From Sulfolobus islandicus Y.N.15.51 (lineage in GTDB: Archaea; Thermoproteota; Thermoprotei_A; Sulfolobales; Sulfolobaceae), in NCBI RefSeq assembly GCF_000022485.1, contig NC_012623.1, positions 620,001 through 684,000 on the forward strand: a stretch of 64,000 nt of DNA, given 5' to 3'. Numbering within the stretch: position 1 is the first letter of the stretch; every line of letters begins with the position of its first letter. Shown here in pieces: positions 18,689 to 27,825 of this stretch. The notes below the pieces were generated by a model. The model worked only from the letters and a program-made list of their open reading frames with translations. It was not told where the DNA came from and ran no database searches. The position numbers were made by a program, and so were the translations under genes.

Positions 18689-19720
18689 ATGGCTTATCAA
18701 CATTACGATTTGAAGATCACCATAGTGGGAGGAGGAATAGTAGGTAGTTCTATTTATAGAATGTTAAAGAAAAATGGAATTGAAGTACGATTAATTGATC
18801 CTAAGGTAAAAAGGCCATTTCCAAGCCTGATTCACTCATTGTTGCTAAAGGAAAAAGATATTGAGTTAGCCAAATTATCTTTAAATTTTTATAAAAAATT
18901 CAACATCCCCTATTATCCTTATAAATCTTATACTTTAGGTAAAATTAGTCCCTCTATAGTAGATTCGTGGATCTCTGCAGGCGTTAATATTAACATAAAA
19001 TACGTGAATTGGATAGATGATGAAACTATTGAGGCTATCGGTGGAGATGGATTAGTATCTATTGGAAGTTTAATAAGATATACAGAAAAGATTGTATATC
19101 ATTCTAATATTTTCATTAACAAAGGTAAAGGTTTCATTAAGATTAATGATAAATTATATGAAAGTGACTTGATAATTCTCTCAGCTGGAGCATGGAGTAA
19201 ATATTTAGTTAATGTTAAACTTCCCGTAAAGACTTACTACTGTTGGGCTTCACTATTTCTAAGTAGAAAAAAAGAAGTAGGATCTAATATAATATATGAT
19301 TATGTTAATAATTTCTATTCAAGGCCCGTTATAGGACTTGGATTGCCCTTTGCTATCATGGGAGATGGGAAAGTTATAGAAGCCACTCCCTTTCAGCAAA
19401 ATATCTGCATAGAAGATAAGAATGAGGTTTCATCCAGAATTTCTAGGAGGTTAGGAGAAGTTAAGGAATTATACACTTCTGGTAATTTCTGTGAAGCTAC
19501 ACCAGACATGAGACCTGCATACGGGAAAATAGCTGAGAACGTGTATTACATTGGTGGATTCAACGGGTATGGTGCTGAAGTAGGACCAGGATTAGCTAAC
19601 ATCCTTGTAGAAGAGATCTTATCTAAAAAAGAGGACACTTATTTTAAAGAATATAAATTGGAGAGGTTTAATGAATATAATGACGATTTCGAAATAGGAC
19701 AAGAACCTCATGAATTATAG
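18689..19720 (+). CDS. FAD-dependent oxidoreductase, DAO family
   Basis: A 343-residue protein with an N-terminal dinucleotide-binding motif (ITIVGGGIVGSSIYRMLKKNG, residues 10-30, written here as its core GGGIVGSS). A second FAD contact, IILSAGAWSKYL, sits near residue 160 and the C-terminal GGFNGYGAEVGPGLAN near residue 290 closes the FAD site. This is the D-amino-acid oxidase/glycine oxidase/DadA fold. The substrate is not predictable from motifs. The last 13 bp overlap the convergent hypothetical gene. Confidence 0.82.
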   Translation: MAYQHYDLKITIVGGGIVGSSIYRMLKKNGIEVRLIDPKVKRPFPSLIHSLLLKEKDIELAKLSLNFYKKFNIPYYPYKSYTLGKISPSIVDSWISAGVNINIKYVNWIDDETIEAIGGDGLVSIGSLIRYTEKIVYHSNIFINKGKGFIKINDKLYESDLIILSAGAWSKYLVNVKLPVKTYYCWASLFLSRKKEVGSNIIYDYVNNFYSRPVIGLGLPFAIMGDGKVIEATPFQQNICIEDKNEVSSRISRRLGEVKELYTSGNFCEATPDMRPAYGKIAENVYYIGGFNGYGAEVGPGLANILVEEILSKKEDTYFKEYKLERFNEYNDDFEIGQEPHEL

Positions 19721-20148
19721 ATTTTTAAATGAGCTTCTATTATTTCGTCCTCGCTTACCGCAAACTTACTAATTTCTAAGTGAGCCCTCTGTTTCTCTCT
19801 GCATCTAGTGCAATCATATAATATCCACGCCCCCAAAAACTCATCGCCATAATAATATTTAATTCCCCTCCATCCTTTTTTAGCAATCAAATGATTGGCT
19901 ACTTTTTCGCTCATGGTTTGAAATGCTACCATTTTCTCTAATTTTATATAATATGTAGAATAATACTTGAAGTACTTTGCGTGTATAAGTACCGAAAACG
20001 GCGTATAAAATTCGTCTATATCACTAACCTTAACTGTTTGCACAATGTTTTTATTATCAACGTATACTGCTACGTTTCTATAATCTTGAAATAGATCTTC
20101 TAAATATGACCAAGGAGGAGCTTGTGATCCTACTAACCATGATATCAT
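19708..20148 (-). CDS. Hypothetical protein (146 aa)
   Basis: A 146-residue soluble protein with no recognised family. It begins MISWLVGSQAPPWSYLEDLF and has a pair of cysteines in CTRCREKQRAHLE near residue 113, a possible half metal site. Codon use is like the neighbours. Its start faces the C/D box sRNA and the gene at 20253, so the 104-bp gap holds two promoters plus the sRNA. Confidence 0.6.
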   Translation of the reverse strand: MISWLVGSQAPPWSYLEDLFQDYRNVAVYVDNKNIVQTVKVSDIDEFYTPFSVLIHAKYFKYYSTYYIKLEKMVAFQTMSEKVANHLIAKKGWRGIKYYYGDEFLGAWILYDCTRCREKQRAHLEISKFAVSEDEIIEAHLKIYNS

Positions 20149-20191
20149 AGTTAGCAGAGTTTTTAACTGGAAATAAAAAATTACTTCATAA

Positions 20192-20240
20192 GTGATGAAG
20201 TGACGGTTTTCTGAGTCGTGAAGACCATTCCCCTCACTGA
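20192..20240 (+). ncRNA. C/D box guide sRNA
   Basis: The gap shows a complete archaeal C/D layout on the plus strand. C box GTGATGA is at 20192-20198, a 12-nt guide at 20199-20210, D' box CTGA at 20211-20214, a 3-nt spacer, C' box GTGAAGA at 20218-20224, a 12-nt guide at 20225-20236 and D box CTGA at 20237-20240. Both guides have the canonical 12-nt length. By the N+5 rule the predicted 2'-O-methyl sites are the C in AAAACCGUCACU and the first G of the GGGG run in UGAGGGGAAUGG. I cannot place these in rRNA or tRNA without a search. The transcript should extend a few bases beyond both ends. Confidence 0.85.
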
Positions 20241-20252
20241 GGCAGATATTAT

Positions 20253-20870
20253 ATGAGATCGAAATTAATGTTCATTAACGATATAGAAAAATTAGCCAAA
20301 AGAGTAGAAGAATCGTATGGAGGGGTAGAACTAGATGATATAATACAAAGATTAATAAATTTTTATGAATTAGGATTTACAAATATTAACCACTCTAGTA
20401 TTCAACTAATATTGTCTGCTTACTTTAAGAGTCTAGGCTACAGAGTATTCGTAGAATATGAGAGGAAGGGAAGACTACTCGATCTTTACGTTAGTGATGA
20501 AGATATGGGAATTGAAGTAGAATATGGATATATACCTAATTCAAATGCCATAGATGCTGAGGAGTACCTAAAAAGTAGAATTTCGTTGAAAATTTTGAGG
20601 TATAGTACTCTATCCTCGAAATTCTATATTGCAGTGCCATCCTTTTATATACCCCCCATCCCTGATGAATTAATAGTTGATATAAAAGATAAGACAAAAC
20701 TAAGGAGAATACTTGAACTAATTGGAAAATTTCATAAGACTAATGATATAATGTTGAATGATGCCAAATTGGCTAAAATTAATGGTATAATATCTGTAGA
20801 TGTTAGCAACTTAAGTATAAGTATAATCGATATTAGTAAGTATAAACAGCTAAAAGACTTTTATAAATAG
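20253..20870 (+). CDS. Hypothetical protein with possible PD-(D/E)XK nuclease fold
   Basis: A 205-residue protein. The segment [38 protein letters not shown] (about residues 50-87) has the alpha-beta-beta spacing of restriction-endonuclease-like folds: a helix, then E...D...E-x-E. The usual lysine after the second acid is missing (EVEYG), so catalysis is uncertain. It starts 13 bp after the C/D sRNA, which may lie in its 5' leader. The 3' end overlaps the convergent membrane-protein gene by 21 bp. No family is firmly recognised. Confidence 0.6.
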   Translation: MRSKLMFINDIEKLAKRVEESYGGVELDDIIQRLINFYELGFTNINHSSIQLILSAYFKSLGYRVFVEYERKGRLLDLYVSDEDMGIEVEYGYIPNSNAIDAEEYLKSRISLKILRYSTLSSKFYIAVPSFYIPPIPDELIVDIKDKTKLRRILELIGKFHKTNDIMLNDAKLAKINGIISVDVSNLSISIIDISKYKQLKDFYK

Positions 20871-21497
20871 ATAAAGAACTAGGAACGACAAAAATGGCAC
20901 CGAAATATTGTCATCAATATACGGTAAGACTTCAGCAATTGTGGCAATAATCCCAGCTATTAAACCGGGTATATTCAGTAGATAATAACCAACTACTGTG
21001 CAGAATATTAACATCCCTAATGATCCCCAAAACCCCTTAACTCTTCTCTTATACACAAAATTTCTTATTATTCCGGTTATACCATCCCCGAAAGACATGA
21101 AAATTAAGGGGAGAATAGCAACGTAAATCAGACTTGCATTAGTCCAATAATTATGATCTAACAAGAACATCAACAAAAGAATTGTTCCGAAGGAGAATGC
21201 AAAGAATACCTCACCTAGATTTTCTCTATCCATAAACCATCTCATCTCCTTTCTTAGTACTCTTATGGCTATTAAGTACACCATAAGGAGATAAGATGTG
21301 ACTATTGGTACTAATGGAGAGTTAAAAACGTATGGAGATAGTACTGCAACAATGCCTCCTCCTAACATATGTATCGCCTTTCTGCTTACATAGGCTCCGA
21401 ATATTTGTGAAATCAGTTTAGAGATATACAGAACAACAATAACTACCCAGAGACTTAATACTATTCCCCAAGTGACATCATTAATAGTAAATAACAT
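20850..21497 (-). CDS. Dolichol kinase / phosphatidate cytidylyltransferase-like membrane protein
   Basis: A 215-residue polytopic protein with about seven transmembrane helices. [18 protein letters not shown] near residue 38 and [13 protein letters not shown] near residue 133, followed by [13 protein letters not shown], match the SEC59/VTE5 family that uses CTP to phosphorylate polyprenols or related lipids. In Sulfolobus it could recycle dolichol for N-glycosylation or phosphorylate another isoprenoid alcohol. Its start is 53 bp from the divergent nuclease-like gene. Confidence 0.75.
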   Translation of the reverse strand: MLFTINDVTWGIVLSLWVVIVVLYISKLISQIFGAYVSRKAIHMLGGGIVAVLSPYVFNSPLVPIVTSYLLMVYLIAIRVLRKEMRWFMDRENLGEVFFAFSFGTILLLMFLLDHNYWTNASLIYVAILPLIFMSFGDGITGIIRNFVYKRRVKGFWGSLGMLIFCTVVGYYLLNIPGLIAGIIATIAEVLPYIDDNISVPFLSFLVLYLFIKVF

Positions 21498-21550
21498 CCA
21501 TAAAAATAGGCGATGAAACCTTATAAAAATTAATCCATAATAATCAAATT

Positions 21551-22168
21551 ATGCAATTATACAGATACTCGTTTAAGGACGGATATTTAGTTCCAGATGA
21601 AAATGGCGACGTTACAGTATTCGTGGAAGGAAATTTAATCTCAATAGTTGATAAAAACGGCAATAAGATAGAAGGTGTTAGATTTAAGTATTTGGGTAAC
21701 GAATCTGTCTCCCTGAAGAAACTTCGGTATTTGGCTAAATTTGTTAACATAGAGGTAAACGAAGATGTTCTTATGGTTTACCCTACATTAAGACAAAGAA
21801 CTCTTGCCATAAACAAGCTTATGGGCGAAGTATTTGAAGTGTTCATCCATAATCTCTTAATATCGAAAAATTATAGGGTAAAAAGACAAAACGAAATCTA
21901 TCCTTCGCTCCATAATTTCACTCTTACTAGATGGCATAATAGGCCAGACTTTATAATAGAAGATAAAGTTGTGATTGAGGCTAAGATACGCAAAAATGAT
22001 TATCTCCAGACTCTAGAATATTCTAAATATTTCAAGTATGGCATGGTGGTATTTCCATTTACTGGAGAGTGTAGAGTACCTAAAGGTTGGATTTGCGTAT
22101 TTCATACGATAAAGGATCAGTCTAGATTCTACTCTCTTCTTGAAAATTTATTATCTAGAGTTAAGTAG
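21551..22168 (+). CDS. PD-(D/E)XK nuclease-like protein
   Basis: A 205-residue protein. Near residue 137 the sequence [19 protein letters not shown] gives the complete PD...ExK motif, with a preceding helix containing E ([12 protein letters not shown]) as in RecB/Hjc-type nucleases. The first 80 residues form a beta-rich N-terminal domain. It likely cleaves nucleic acid in repair, but the substrate is unknown. The next gene, purT, starts 7 bp downstream and is probably co-transcribed. Confidence 0.75.
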   Translation: MQLYRYSFKDGYLVPDENGDVTVFVEGNLISIVDKNGNKIEGVRFKYLGNESVSLKKLRYLAKFVNIEVNEDVLMVYPTLRQRTLAINKLMGEVFEVFIHNLLISKNYRVKRQNEIYPSLHNFTLTRWHNRPDFIIEDKVVIEAKIRKNDYLQTLEYSKYFKYGMVVFPFTGECRVPKGWICVFHTIKDQSRFYSLLENLLSRVK

Positions 22169-22175
22169 TTGGTAT

Positions 22176-23369
22176 ATGGAAATTGGGACTCCCTTATTTG
22201 AGGGTTCAAAGAAGATTCTTCTACTTGGGAGTGGAGAGTTAGGAAAGGAAATGGCTATTGAGGCACAAAGAATGGGGTTAGAAGTTATTACTGTGGATAG
22301 ATATGATTTAGCTCCTGCAATGCATGTCGCACATAGAAAGTACGTAATAGATATGATGAACCCAAACGCTGTTAAGGCAGTTGTGAAAAGGGAAAATCCG
22401 GATGCAATTATAGCCGAAATAGAGGCAATTAATACTGATGCACTAGTTGATCTTGAAAGCAATGGTTTTAGAGTAATTCCTAATGCAAATGCAGTGAAGG
22501 CATGCATGAATAGAATTGAATTGAGGAGGTTTGCTACGGAAAAACTAGCCCTTCCAACTACAAAGTACGCATTTGCAGAAAATGAAGAAGAGGCAAAACA
22601 TGCTTGCAAGGATATAGGTTTTCCTTGCTTAATTAAACCAGAGATGAGCTCTAGTGGTCATGGCCATGTACTAGTTAATAAGATTGATGACGTGGAAGAA
22701 GCTTATAGGGAGTCAGTATCTCATGCTAGAGGTAAGGGTAGAAGAGTTATAGTAGAAGAGTTCGTAAAGATAGATACTGAGTTAACAGTATTAACGTATA
22801 GATACTATTCGAATTCTGGTAGCATAATAACTAAGACTATAGAACCGATAGAACATAAAAGGCCAAGTTACTATTATGTTGAATCTTGGCACCCTTCTAC
22901 AGTAAGTCGAGAAGTGAAAGAGACTGCTAGGGGAATTGCGCAAAAAGTTGTAGAGGAATTAGGAGGTTTAGGGATATATGGTGTTGAGATAATAGTAAGC
23001 GGAAATAGGATTCTCTTTAGCGAAGTAGCACCTAGACCACATGATACTGGATTAGTTACATTAGCTAGTAGTGATATAAACGAATTTCAAATTCATGTTA
23101 GAAGCGCAATAGGTCTACCAATTCCAGAAGTTAAGTTAGTCTCTCCAGCGGCTTCTCATGTAATTTTAGCACAAACTGAAAATGTTTGGGGACCTAAATT
23201 TATTAACGTGGAGAAGGCAATGGAGATCCCAGGAGTGCAAGTTAGGTTGTTCGGAAAACCTGTTACATATGAAAAGAGAAGGATGGGTATAGTGCTGGCA
23301 ACTGGAAATAGTGTAGAAGAAGCAATAGAAAAGGTCAGAAAGGCGTCATCAATAATATTAGTTAAATGA
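22176..23369 (+). CDS. purT: Formate-dependent phosphoribosylglycinamide formyltransferase PurT
   Basis: An ATP-grasp enzyme of purine synthesis that makes formyl-GAR from GAR, formate and ATP. I take ATG 22176 ([10 protein letters not shown]), not an earlier in-frame ATG inside the upstream gene, giving 397 residues, the usual family length. [18 protein letters not shown] is the GAR-binding loop, [13 protein letters not shown] lies in the ATP-grasp lid, and [16 protein letters not shown] is the PurT signature near residue 275. It ends in a 12-bp overlap with the convergent deacetylase-family gene. Confidence 0.93.
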   Translation: MEIGTPLFEGSKKILLLGSGELGKEMAIEAQRMGLEVITVDRYDLAPAMHVAHRKYVIDMMNPNAVKAVVKRENPDAIIAEIEAINTDALVDLESNGFRVIPNANAVKACMNRIELRRFATEKLALPTTKYAFAENEEEAKHACKDIGFPCLIKPEMSSSGHGHVLVNKIDDVEEAYRESVSHARGKGRRVIVEEFVKIDTELTVLTYRYYSNSGSIITKTIEPIEHKRPSYYYVESWHPSTVSREVKETARGIAQKVVEELGGLGIYGVEIIVSGNRILFSEVAPRPHDTGLVTLASSDINEFQIHVRSAIGLPIPEVKLVSPAASHVILAQTENVWGPKFINVEKAMEIPGVQVRLFGKPVTYEKRRMGIVLATGNSVEEAIEKVRKASSIILVK

Positions 23370-24413
23370 ATGTATCTTCTTTATTCGATCGATAGTGCTT
23401 CTTATTTTCTCCATAACAAACTGTGATGATTTAGTAGAGAAGGGATCATGGAGAGTTTCATACTCTAAGTCGTATATTCCCGCAATCTCAGCTATTGAAA
23501 TTGTCCAAATTCTAGCAGTCGCATCATAGTTATATCCACCTCCTCCCAACATTATAAGCCTACCACTGGAGTACTTATGGGCTAGATGATGGACCTTTGT
23601 TACCACATCTAAATAACCATGGGTGGATAATTTTAACTCAACTAAAGGATCGTTAAAATATGAATCACCGCCCGTTATGAGGATAATAAGCTCTGGTTTA
23701 TATCTTTCTATAACGGGGATTACTATCTCGTCAAATGCTAAAAGATAACCATCATCTCCAGTACCAGGTGGTAGAGGAATATTAATAGTATAACCTTCTC
23801 CTTTTCCTACTCCAATCTCGTTCACATCCCCGCTACCCGGGAAGAAGTTAGGATGAAACATATGCAGGGAAATTTTCAAAACCTTATCATCATCAATTAA
23901 TAGTTCTTGTGTACCATCAGCATGATGACCATCTATATCAACTATTGCTATTTTTGAAAAGGAATTCTCACCTAATTTTGCTATGAGAGCAACATCGTTA
24001 AATACACAGAAACCAGCAGCTCTATTTCTCTTTGCGTGATGAAAACCCCCACCAATATTGATCGCGTGGTTAAACTCCCCACCCTTTATTAATTCTAATG
24101 CCTTTACACTACCACTTATCCTTATTAATGCAGCCTCATATATACCCTTAAATGCAGGAGTATCTCCATCATCTAAATATCCTTGACCTTCCTTGCTCTT
24201 ATATTTTACAAATTCTATATATTCTTTGGAGTGGACTAACTGAAGAACCTCTTCTGATATCGGCTTAGGTTCAATCAATGTGATGAAATGAAACGCACTT
24301 CTTTCTTCCAGCAATCTCTTAGTCATACTTTCTCTTAATGATTTAAATGGATGATAGTCTGGGAAGGAGTAGTTATAGTATTCATCTGTCCATATAAAAG
24401 CCGTTTTATGCAA
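23358..24413 (-). CDS. Histone deacetylase superfamily protein, AcuC-like
   Basis: A 351-residue zinc hydrolase, the second deacetylase-family gene of the window. It has [22 protein letters not shown] near residue 120, [16 protein letters not shown] near residue 153 (Asp and His zinc ligands) and [17 protein letters not shown] near residue 246. This resembles AcuC-type proteins more than the paralogue at 3180. It may reverse protein lysine acetylation, for example of acetyl-CoA synthetase or chromatin proteins, but no partner gene is adjacent. Confidence 0.88.
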   Translation of the reverse strand: MHKTAFIWTDEYYNYSFPDYHPFKSLRESMTKRLLEERSAFHFITLIEPKPISEEVLQLVHSKEYIEFVKYKSKEGQGYLDDGDTPAFKGIYEAALIRISGSVKALELIKGGEFNHAINIGGGFHHAKRNRAAGFCVFNDVALIAKLGENSFSKIAIVDIDGHHADGTQELLIDDDKVLKISLHMFHPNFFPGSGDVNEIGVGKGEGYTINIPLPPGTGDDGYLLAFDEIVIPVIERYKPELIILITGGDSYFNDPLVELKLSTHGYLDVVTKVHHLAHKYSSGRLIMLGGGGYNYDATARIWTISIAEIAGIYDLEYETLHDPFSTKSSQFVMEKIRSTIDRIKKIHSFN

Positions 24414-24460
24414 AGTATATCACTACTTTTTTATTTTTCAATTTAAAATACTTATCTAGT

Positions 24461-25603
24461 ATGATAGATAGCACACTCATCACAAAGCCACAATATATTG
24501 CACATAGTATGGATAAATTGAGTGATATTATTTCTAAGATGAAAGAGAACAAAATGTGGACCGTACCCGTTATTAAGGATAGAAAATTATTAGGTTTAAT
24601 CTCTTATAAGGATCTTCTTTCTAGAAGGGTGAGTTTAGAGACTAAAGCGATAAATGTTATGAATCCCAGTGTTACCGTACAAATTGATGAGGATATTAAT
24701 AGATTAATTGCAAAATTTTACACTACCAAGGCAAGAGTGATACCAGTAGTAAATGAGAAGAAGGAATTTATTGGATTTGTAACAAGAGAGTCATTACTCT
24801 CATACTTATTGAAAGCTGATGAAATCCCAGAAAATAAAACTGCAAGGGAATACATGACCTCTCCAGCAACAACTATAGATGAAAATGACTCTATAGCTAG
24901 GGCTAGATGGGTAATGATAAGAGATAATATAAGCAGATTACCAGCTACTAAAGAGTATAGACTAACTGGAATCATAAGTGCAAGAGATATAGTTGATGCT
25001 TTGTATAGTGTAAGTGGAAGGAAAAGAGAGTCGATAATGAAAGATGAGGAAAGAGTTATGGCAATGCCAGTTAAAGAAATTATGAAGTACCCAGTCATAA
25101 CAGCTAATGGAAAGGAACCGTTACCAGATGTAGTAGAAAAATTACTTAAATTTAGAATTTCTGGAATGCCTGTTATGGAAGGTGATAGGTTAAGTGGCGT
25201 AATAAGTGGGCTAGATATTATTAAGGCAGTAGCTGAAAAAATGCAACTATCAATACCAATTGAAGCTAAAATACCTCAAGAGCTAAAATCGAACCTTGAT
25301 TTTAAGGCAAACATAGATGATATACTTGAAAGATATTTGAGCAAAATAGAAAGACTAACAGAAGTTATAAACTTTAAAGTATCGTTCAAGGAAGAAATGA
25401 GGAGTAGCGTAGGAAATAAAAAACTATATACTGCAATGGTAAGAGTAACTACTAAAATAGGCGATTATGTAGCTAAAGATACAGATTGGGAACCAATAGT
25501 TGCGTTAAAGAACGCTGTGGAAAAGATAGAGGAAAGAATATTAAGAAAACTAAGAAAAATAGAAGAGAGTAACAAAAAAGGAATTAAGGCAGAAGAGGCT
25601 TGA
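24461..25603 (+). CDS. Four-CBS-domain protein with HPF/RaiA-like C-terminal domain
   Basis: A 380-residue protein. Four CBS motifs occupy about residues 5-60, 65-120, 125-180 and 200-260, forming two Bateman modules that usually bind adenine nucleotides. The last 110 residues differ: the segment INFKVSFKEEM, then LYTAMVRVTTKIGDYVAKD, then DTDWEPIVALKNAVEKIEER has the beta-alpha-beta-beta-beta-alpha order and the final helix pattern of ribosome hibernation factors (HPF/RaiA/S30AE). I infer an energy-sensing ribosome-binding protein; other CBS fusions are possible. The stop overlaps the TTG start of the nitrilase gene by 4 bp. Confidence 0.75.
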   Translation: MIDSTLITKPQYIAHSMDKLSDIISKMKENKMWTVPVIKDRKLLGLISYKDLLSRRVSLETKAINVMNPSVTVQIDEDINRLIAKFYTTKARVIPVVNEKKEFIGFVTRESLLSYLLKADEIPENKTAREYMTSPATTIDENDSIARARWVMIRDNISRLPATKEYRLTGIISARDIVDALYSVSGRKRESIMKDEERVMAMPVKEIMKYPVITANGKEPLPDVVEKLLKFRISGMPVMEGDRLSGVISGLDIIKAVAEKMQLSIPIEAKIPQELKSNLDFKANIDDILERYLSKIERLTEVINFKVSFKEEMRSSVGNKKLYTAMVRVTTKIGDYVAKDTDWEPIVALKNAVEKIEERILRKLRKIEESNKKGIKAEEA

Positions 25604-26316
25604 AAATTGGAGTAATACAACCCTTAGAAGTTAAGTCAGCAATTTTATTAGTTGAAAAGGCACTAAAGGAGGGAGCAGAGCTAGTATTATTACCAGAAAA
25701 ATGGACAAAAAATATAGATGACGTACCATTAGTTGAATTTCAGAAATTGGCTAAAAGATACACTGCTTATATTTTACCTGGGGCATTTGAAGATGGAGTA
25801 TCGGTAATTACTCCAATAATTGACGATAGTGGAAACCTAAAAGGAATAGCAAAGAAGATTCATCTATTTAATGAAGAAAAATTGAGACTTATTCCAGGTA
25901 ATGAAGCCGTTCTCTTTACTTATAGAGGGATAAGGTTCGGAATTTTAATATGTTATGATATAGACTTTCCTGAAGTAGCCAGAGAATTGTTTTCTAAAGG
26001 AGTCGAGATAATTTTGGTACCCTCCAAAGTAAGAGGCAATGGTCTAGATATTTGGAATGAATTCCTTAGAATAAGAGTCTTAGAAAATAGGATAGGAATA
26101 GTAAACGCAAATGTCTATAATCCACCAGATTTCCCTGGAAGGAGCGTGGCAATTGTTCCAGAACAGAGACAAGACGGGATTGTGATACCCAAAGTAGTAG
26201 GAGTATTAGGAAGTGAAGAAGGCTATATGATAGTTGATATAGATCCCTTAAAATATATGTATCTAAGAGGAGATAGGCTAAAGGAATATGTTAAATTTAC
26301 GGTTAAAGAGCTATGA
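25600..26316 (+). CDS. Carbon-nitrogen hydrolase (nitrilase superfamily)
   Basis: A 238-residue amidase-type enzyme with the full triad: LLPEKW (Glu, near residue 31), KKIHLF (Lys, near 88) and ILICYDIDFPEVAREL (Cys, near 117). Members hydrolyse omega-amides, carbamoyl-amines or deaminated glutathione; the substrate here is not determined. The TTG start lies inside the upstream CBS gene stop (4-bp overlap), implying coupled translation. The 3' end overlaps the convergent gene by 6 bp. Confidence 0.88.
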   Translation: MKIGVIQPLEVKSAILLVEKALKEGAELVLLPEKWTKNIDDVPLVEFQKLAKRYTAYILPGAFEDGVSVITPIIDDSGNLKGIAKKIHLFNEEKLRLIPGNEAVLFTYRGIRFGILICYDIDFPEVARELFSKGVEIILVPSKVRGNGLDIWNEFLRIRVLENRIGIVNANVYNPPDFPGRSVAIVPEQRQDGIVIPKVVGVLGSEEGYMIVDIDPLKYMYLRGDRLKEYVKFTVKEL

Positions 26317-27117
26317 GGGAATTTTATAAGCTAAACCTCTTGCCATGTCCTCCTTTAAAATCCTTTTGGATTTATAATCGTAGTATAGCTCAAGCTTAAA
26401 TCTGGGATGTAAAGTCTCTCCCATAACCACTTTATCATTAGAAGCCTTTCCATTAAGTATCCTAAAATCTAGACTTTCCTCTTCCCTAGTTATTAATACT
26501 TCATTTTCATAAGGAAGAACATTCATAGATATAAGAGAAGGAATCAGATAATAGCTACCTGGTAACGCTAGATTTAATAGCACCTCCTTATTAGATGATA
26601 GTATTTTACTTACAACATTAGCATCAGTAAATATGTTCCTTTTCCTATTATGTGACTTGATTTTACCGTTTTCAAATTCTATGACAATATCCTCTTCTTC
26701 TCTTGAGGCTATCCGATAATCCAACTCTTGAAAACTTCTATACACCATGAATGTAAATCTCATAACTCCCTTTGTTATTAAAGCCTTAGGGGGTATGGTA
26801 GAATTATCAACAAATTTTACTTTCGTCTCTTGGCTAATTGGAATTGCGTAATATGGATAATATATAAAATCATCTTCTTTAATGCCTAATGTTTTAGCTG
26901 CATTCTTTACAAATAGGGTTCTATCAAACTTGTATTCTTCATATATATTCTTGACTTTAGACTCCAGACTTCTTGCTACATTAGAAATTATATCGTTTTC
27001 AAAATATGCATGAATTGCAAAAACTAAATCTAACTTGTTTGCATACTCTTTCGTCAATTCCAAAATTTTTATAAGATTGCTGTACTTTGATAAAAGTTTA
27101 AGTGAATCCATCACCAA
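26311..27117 (-). CDS. Hypothetical protein (268 aa)
   Basis: A 268-residue soluble protein without recognised motifs. It mixes helical N-terminal third (LLSKYSNLIKILELTKEY) with a beta-rich remainder (DIVIEFENGKIKSHNRKRN, VLLNLALPGSYYLIPSL). Codon use matches neighbours. Promoter probably lies in the 27118-27230 gap next to the C/D sRNA. Confidence 0.6.
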   Translation of the reverse strand: MVMDSLKLLSKYSNLIKILELTKEYANKLDLVFAIHAYFENDIISNVARSLESKVKNIYEEYKFDRTLFVKNAAKTLGIKEDDFIYYPYYAIPISQETKVKFVDNSTIPPKALITKGVMRFTFMVYRSFQELDYRIASREEEDIVIEFENGKIKSHNRKRNIFTDANVVSKILSSNKEVLLNLALPGSYYLIPSLISMNVLPYENEVLITREEESLDFRILNGKASNDKVVMGETLHPRFKLELYYDYKSKRILKEDMARGLAYKIPS

Positions 27118-27231
27118 TACTACTTTTTATAACCTAAAATACTTAACGAGATTCAGAAAGCGTTAAAAATCTTAAGAATAGGAGATTTTTGGAAAATCTA
27201 AGCTTTCAGCATACTTAGTTAAAACATTATG

Positions 27232-27281
27232 GTGATGAACGCGCCCTTATCGGATCTTATGAAGAATACCACCGGCACTGA
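27232..27281 (+). ncRNA. C/D box guide sRNA, antisense to the 3' end of the next gene
   Basis: C box GTGATGA at 27232-27238, 12-nt guide 27239-27250, D' box CGGA (variant of CTGA) at 27251-27254, 4-nt spacer, C' box ATGAAGA at 27259-27265, 12-nt guide 27266-27277 and D box CTGA at 27278-27281. Geometry is the same as in the sRNA at 20192. Predicted methylated residues by the N+5 rule are the first G in AUAAGGGCGCGU and the first G in UGCCGGUGGUAU. The RNA runs opposite to, and overlaps by about 35 nt, the last codons of the minus-strand gene 27247-27744. The variant D' box lowers certainty for that guide only. Confidence 0.75.
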
Positions 27282-27744
27282 TTCTTTCCAGGATTTCTTT
27301 CTTAGCATTTAGTCTCATCTTATCCACATCAAAAGTCTTCTCCATAATCCTCATACTCTTCTCTCTAAAGTTTTCACTTACGAATACTCTACTCTCTAGA
27401 CTCTTGGACTCTATCAGGTCTTCTGGATCATAACCGCTGTTACGAATTCTCAGAATTATTTTACCGCCATTACAATCAATACAGACTCCATTAATTCCAT
27501 ATCTCGAAATTGGATACAATTTATGTTTTGATGAATAGACTTTACCAGAGGGCGTTATGTTGTAAATGGCGTCTAATCCCATTCTTAAGAATCCCGCACA
27601 CAAATTCTTACCAATTATTGGAAGATCCTCGTAAAGGAACGCTATATATGCTGATACTACTTCTAGATCATCTACGCCCTTTCCTAATAGTATTTTTTTA
27701 AATTCATCAGAATAAATTATCGCACTATAGAGTTTCTCAAACAT
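27247..27744 (-). CDS. Hypothetical protein (165 aa)
   Basis: A 165-residue protein of unknown family. ICIDCNGGKIILRIRN near residue 88 has a CxxC-like pair (VCIDC), and the C-terminal 50 residues are helical (RIMEKTFDVDKMRLNAKKEI). The last codons lie opposite the C/D sRNA at 27232, so its mRNA end and the sRNA could pair. It is divergent from segA; a candidate SegB box lies inside it at 27395. Confidence 0.6.
   Translation of the reverse strand: MFEKLYSAIIYSDEFKKILLGKGVDDLEVVSAYIAFLYEDLPIIGKNLCAGFLRMGLDAIYNITPSGKVYSSKHKLYPISRYGINGVCIDCNGGKIILRIRNSGYDPEDLIESKSLESRVFVSENFREKSMRIMEKTFDVDKMRLNAKKEILERISAGGILHKIR
27395..27404 (-). promoter_or_regulatory. Candidate SegB box inside upstream gene
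   Basis: The 10-mer AGAGTCTAGA read on the minus strand is identical to the one in front of segA at 27847. It lies about 450 bp away, inside a coding region, as is common for partition sites. Chance occurrence cannot be ruled out. Confidence 0.4.
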
Positions 27745-27825
27745 ACTTATATTTTTTAAAAAACTAGCCTATAAATATTATCATTATAATATAGTGGACT
27801 AGTAAGTATTATTGTGTAAAGCCCC

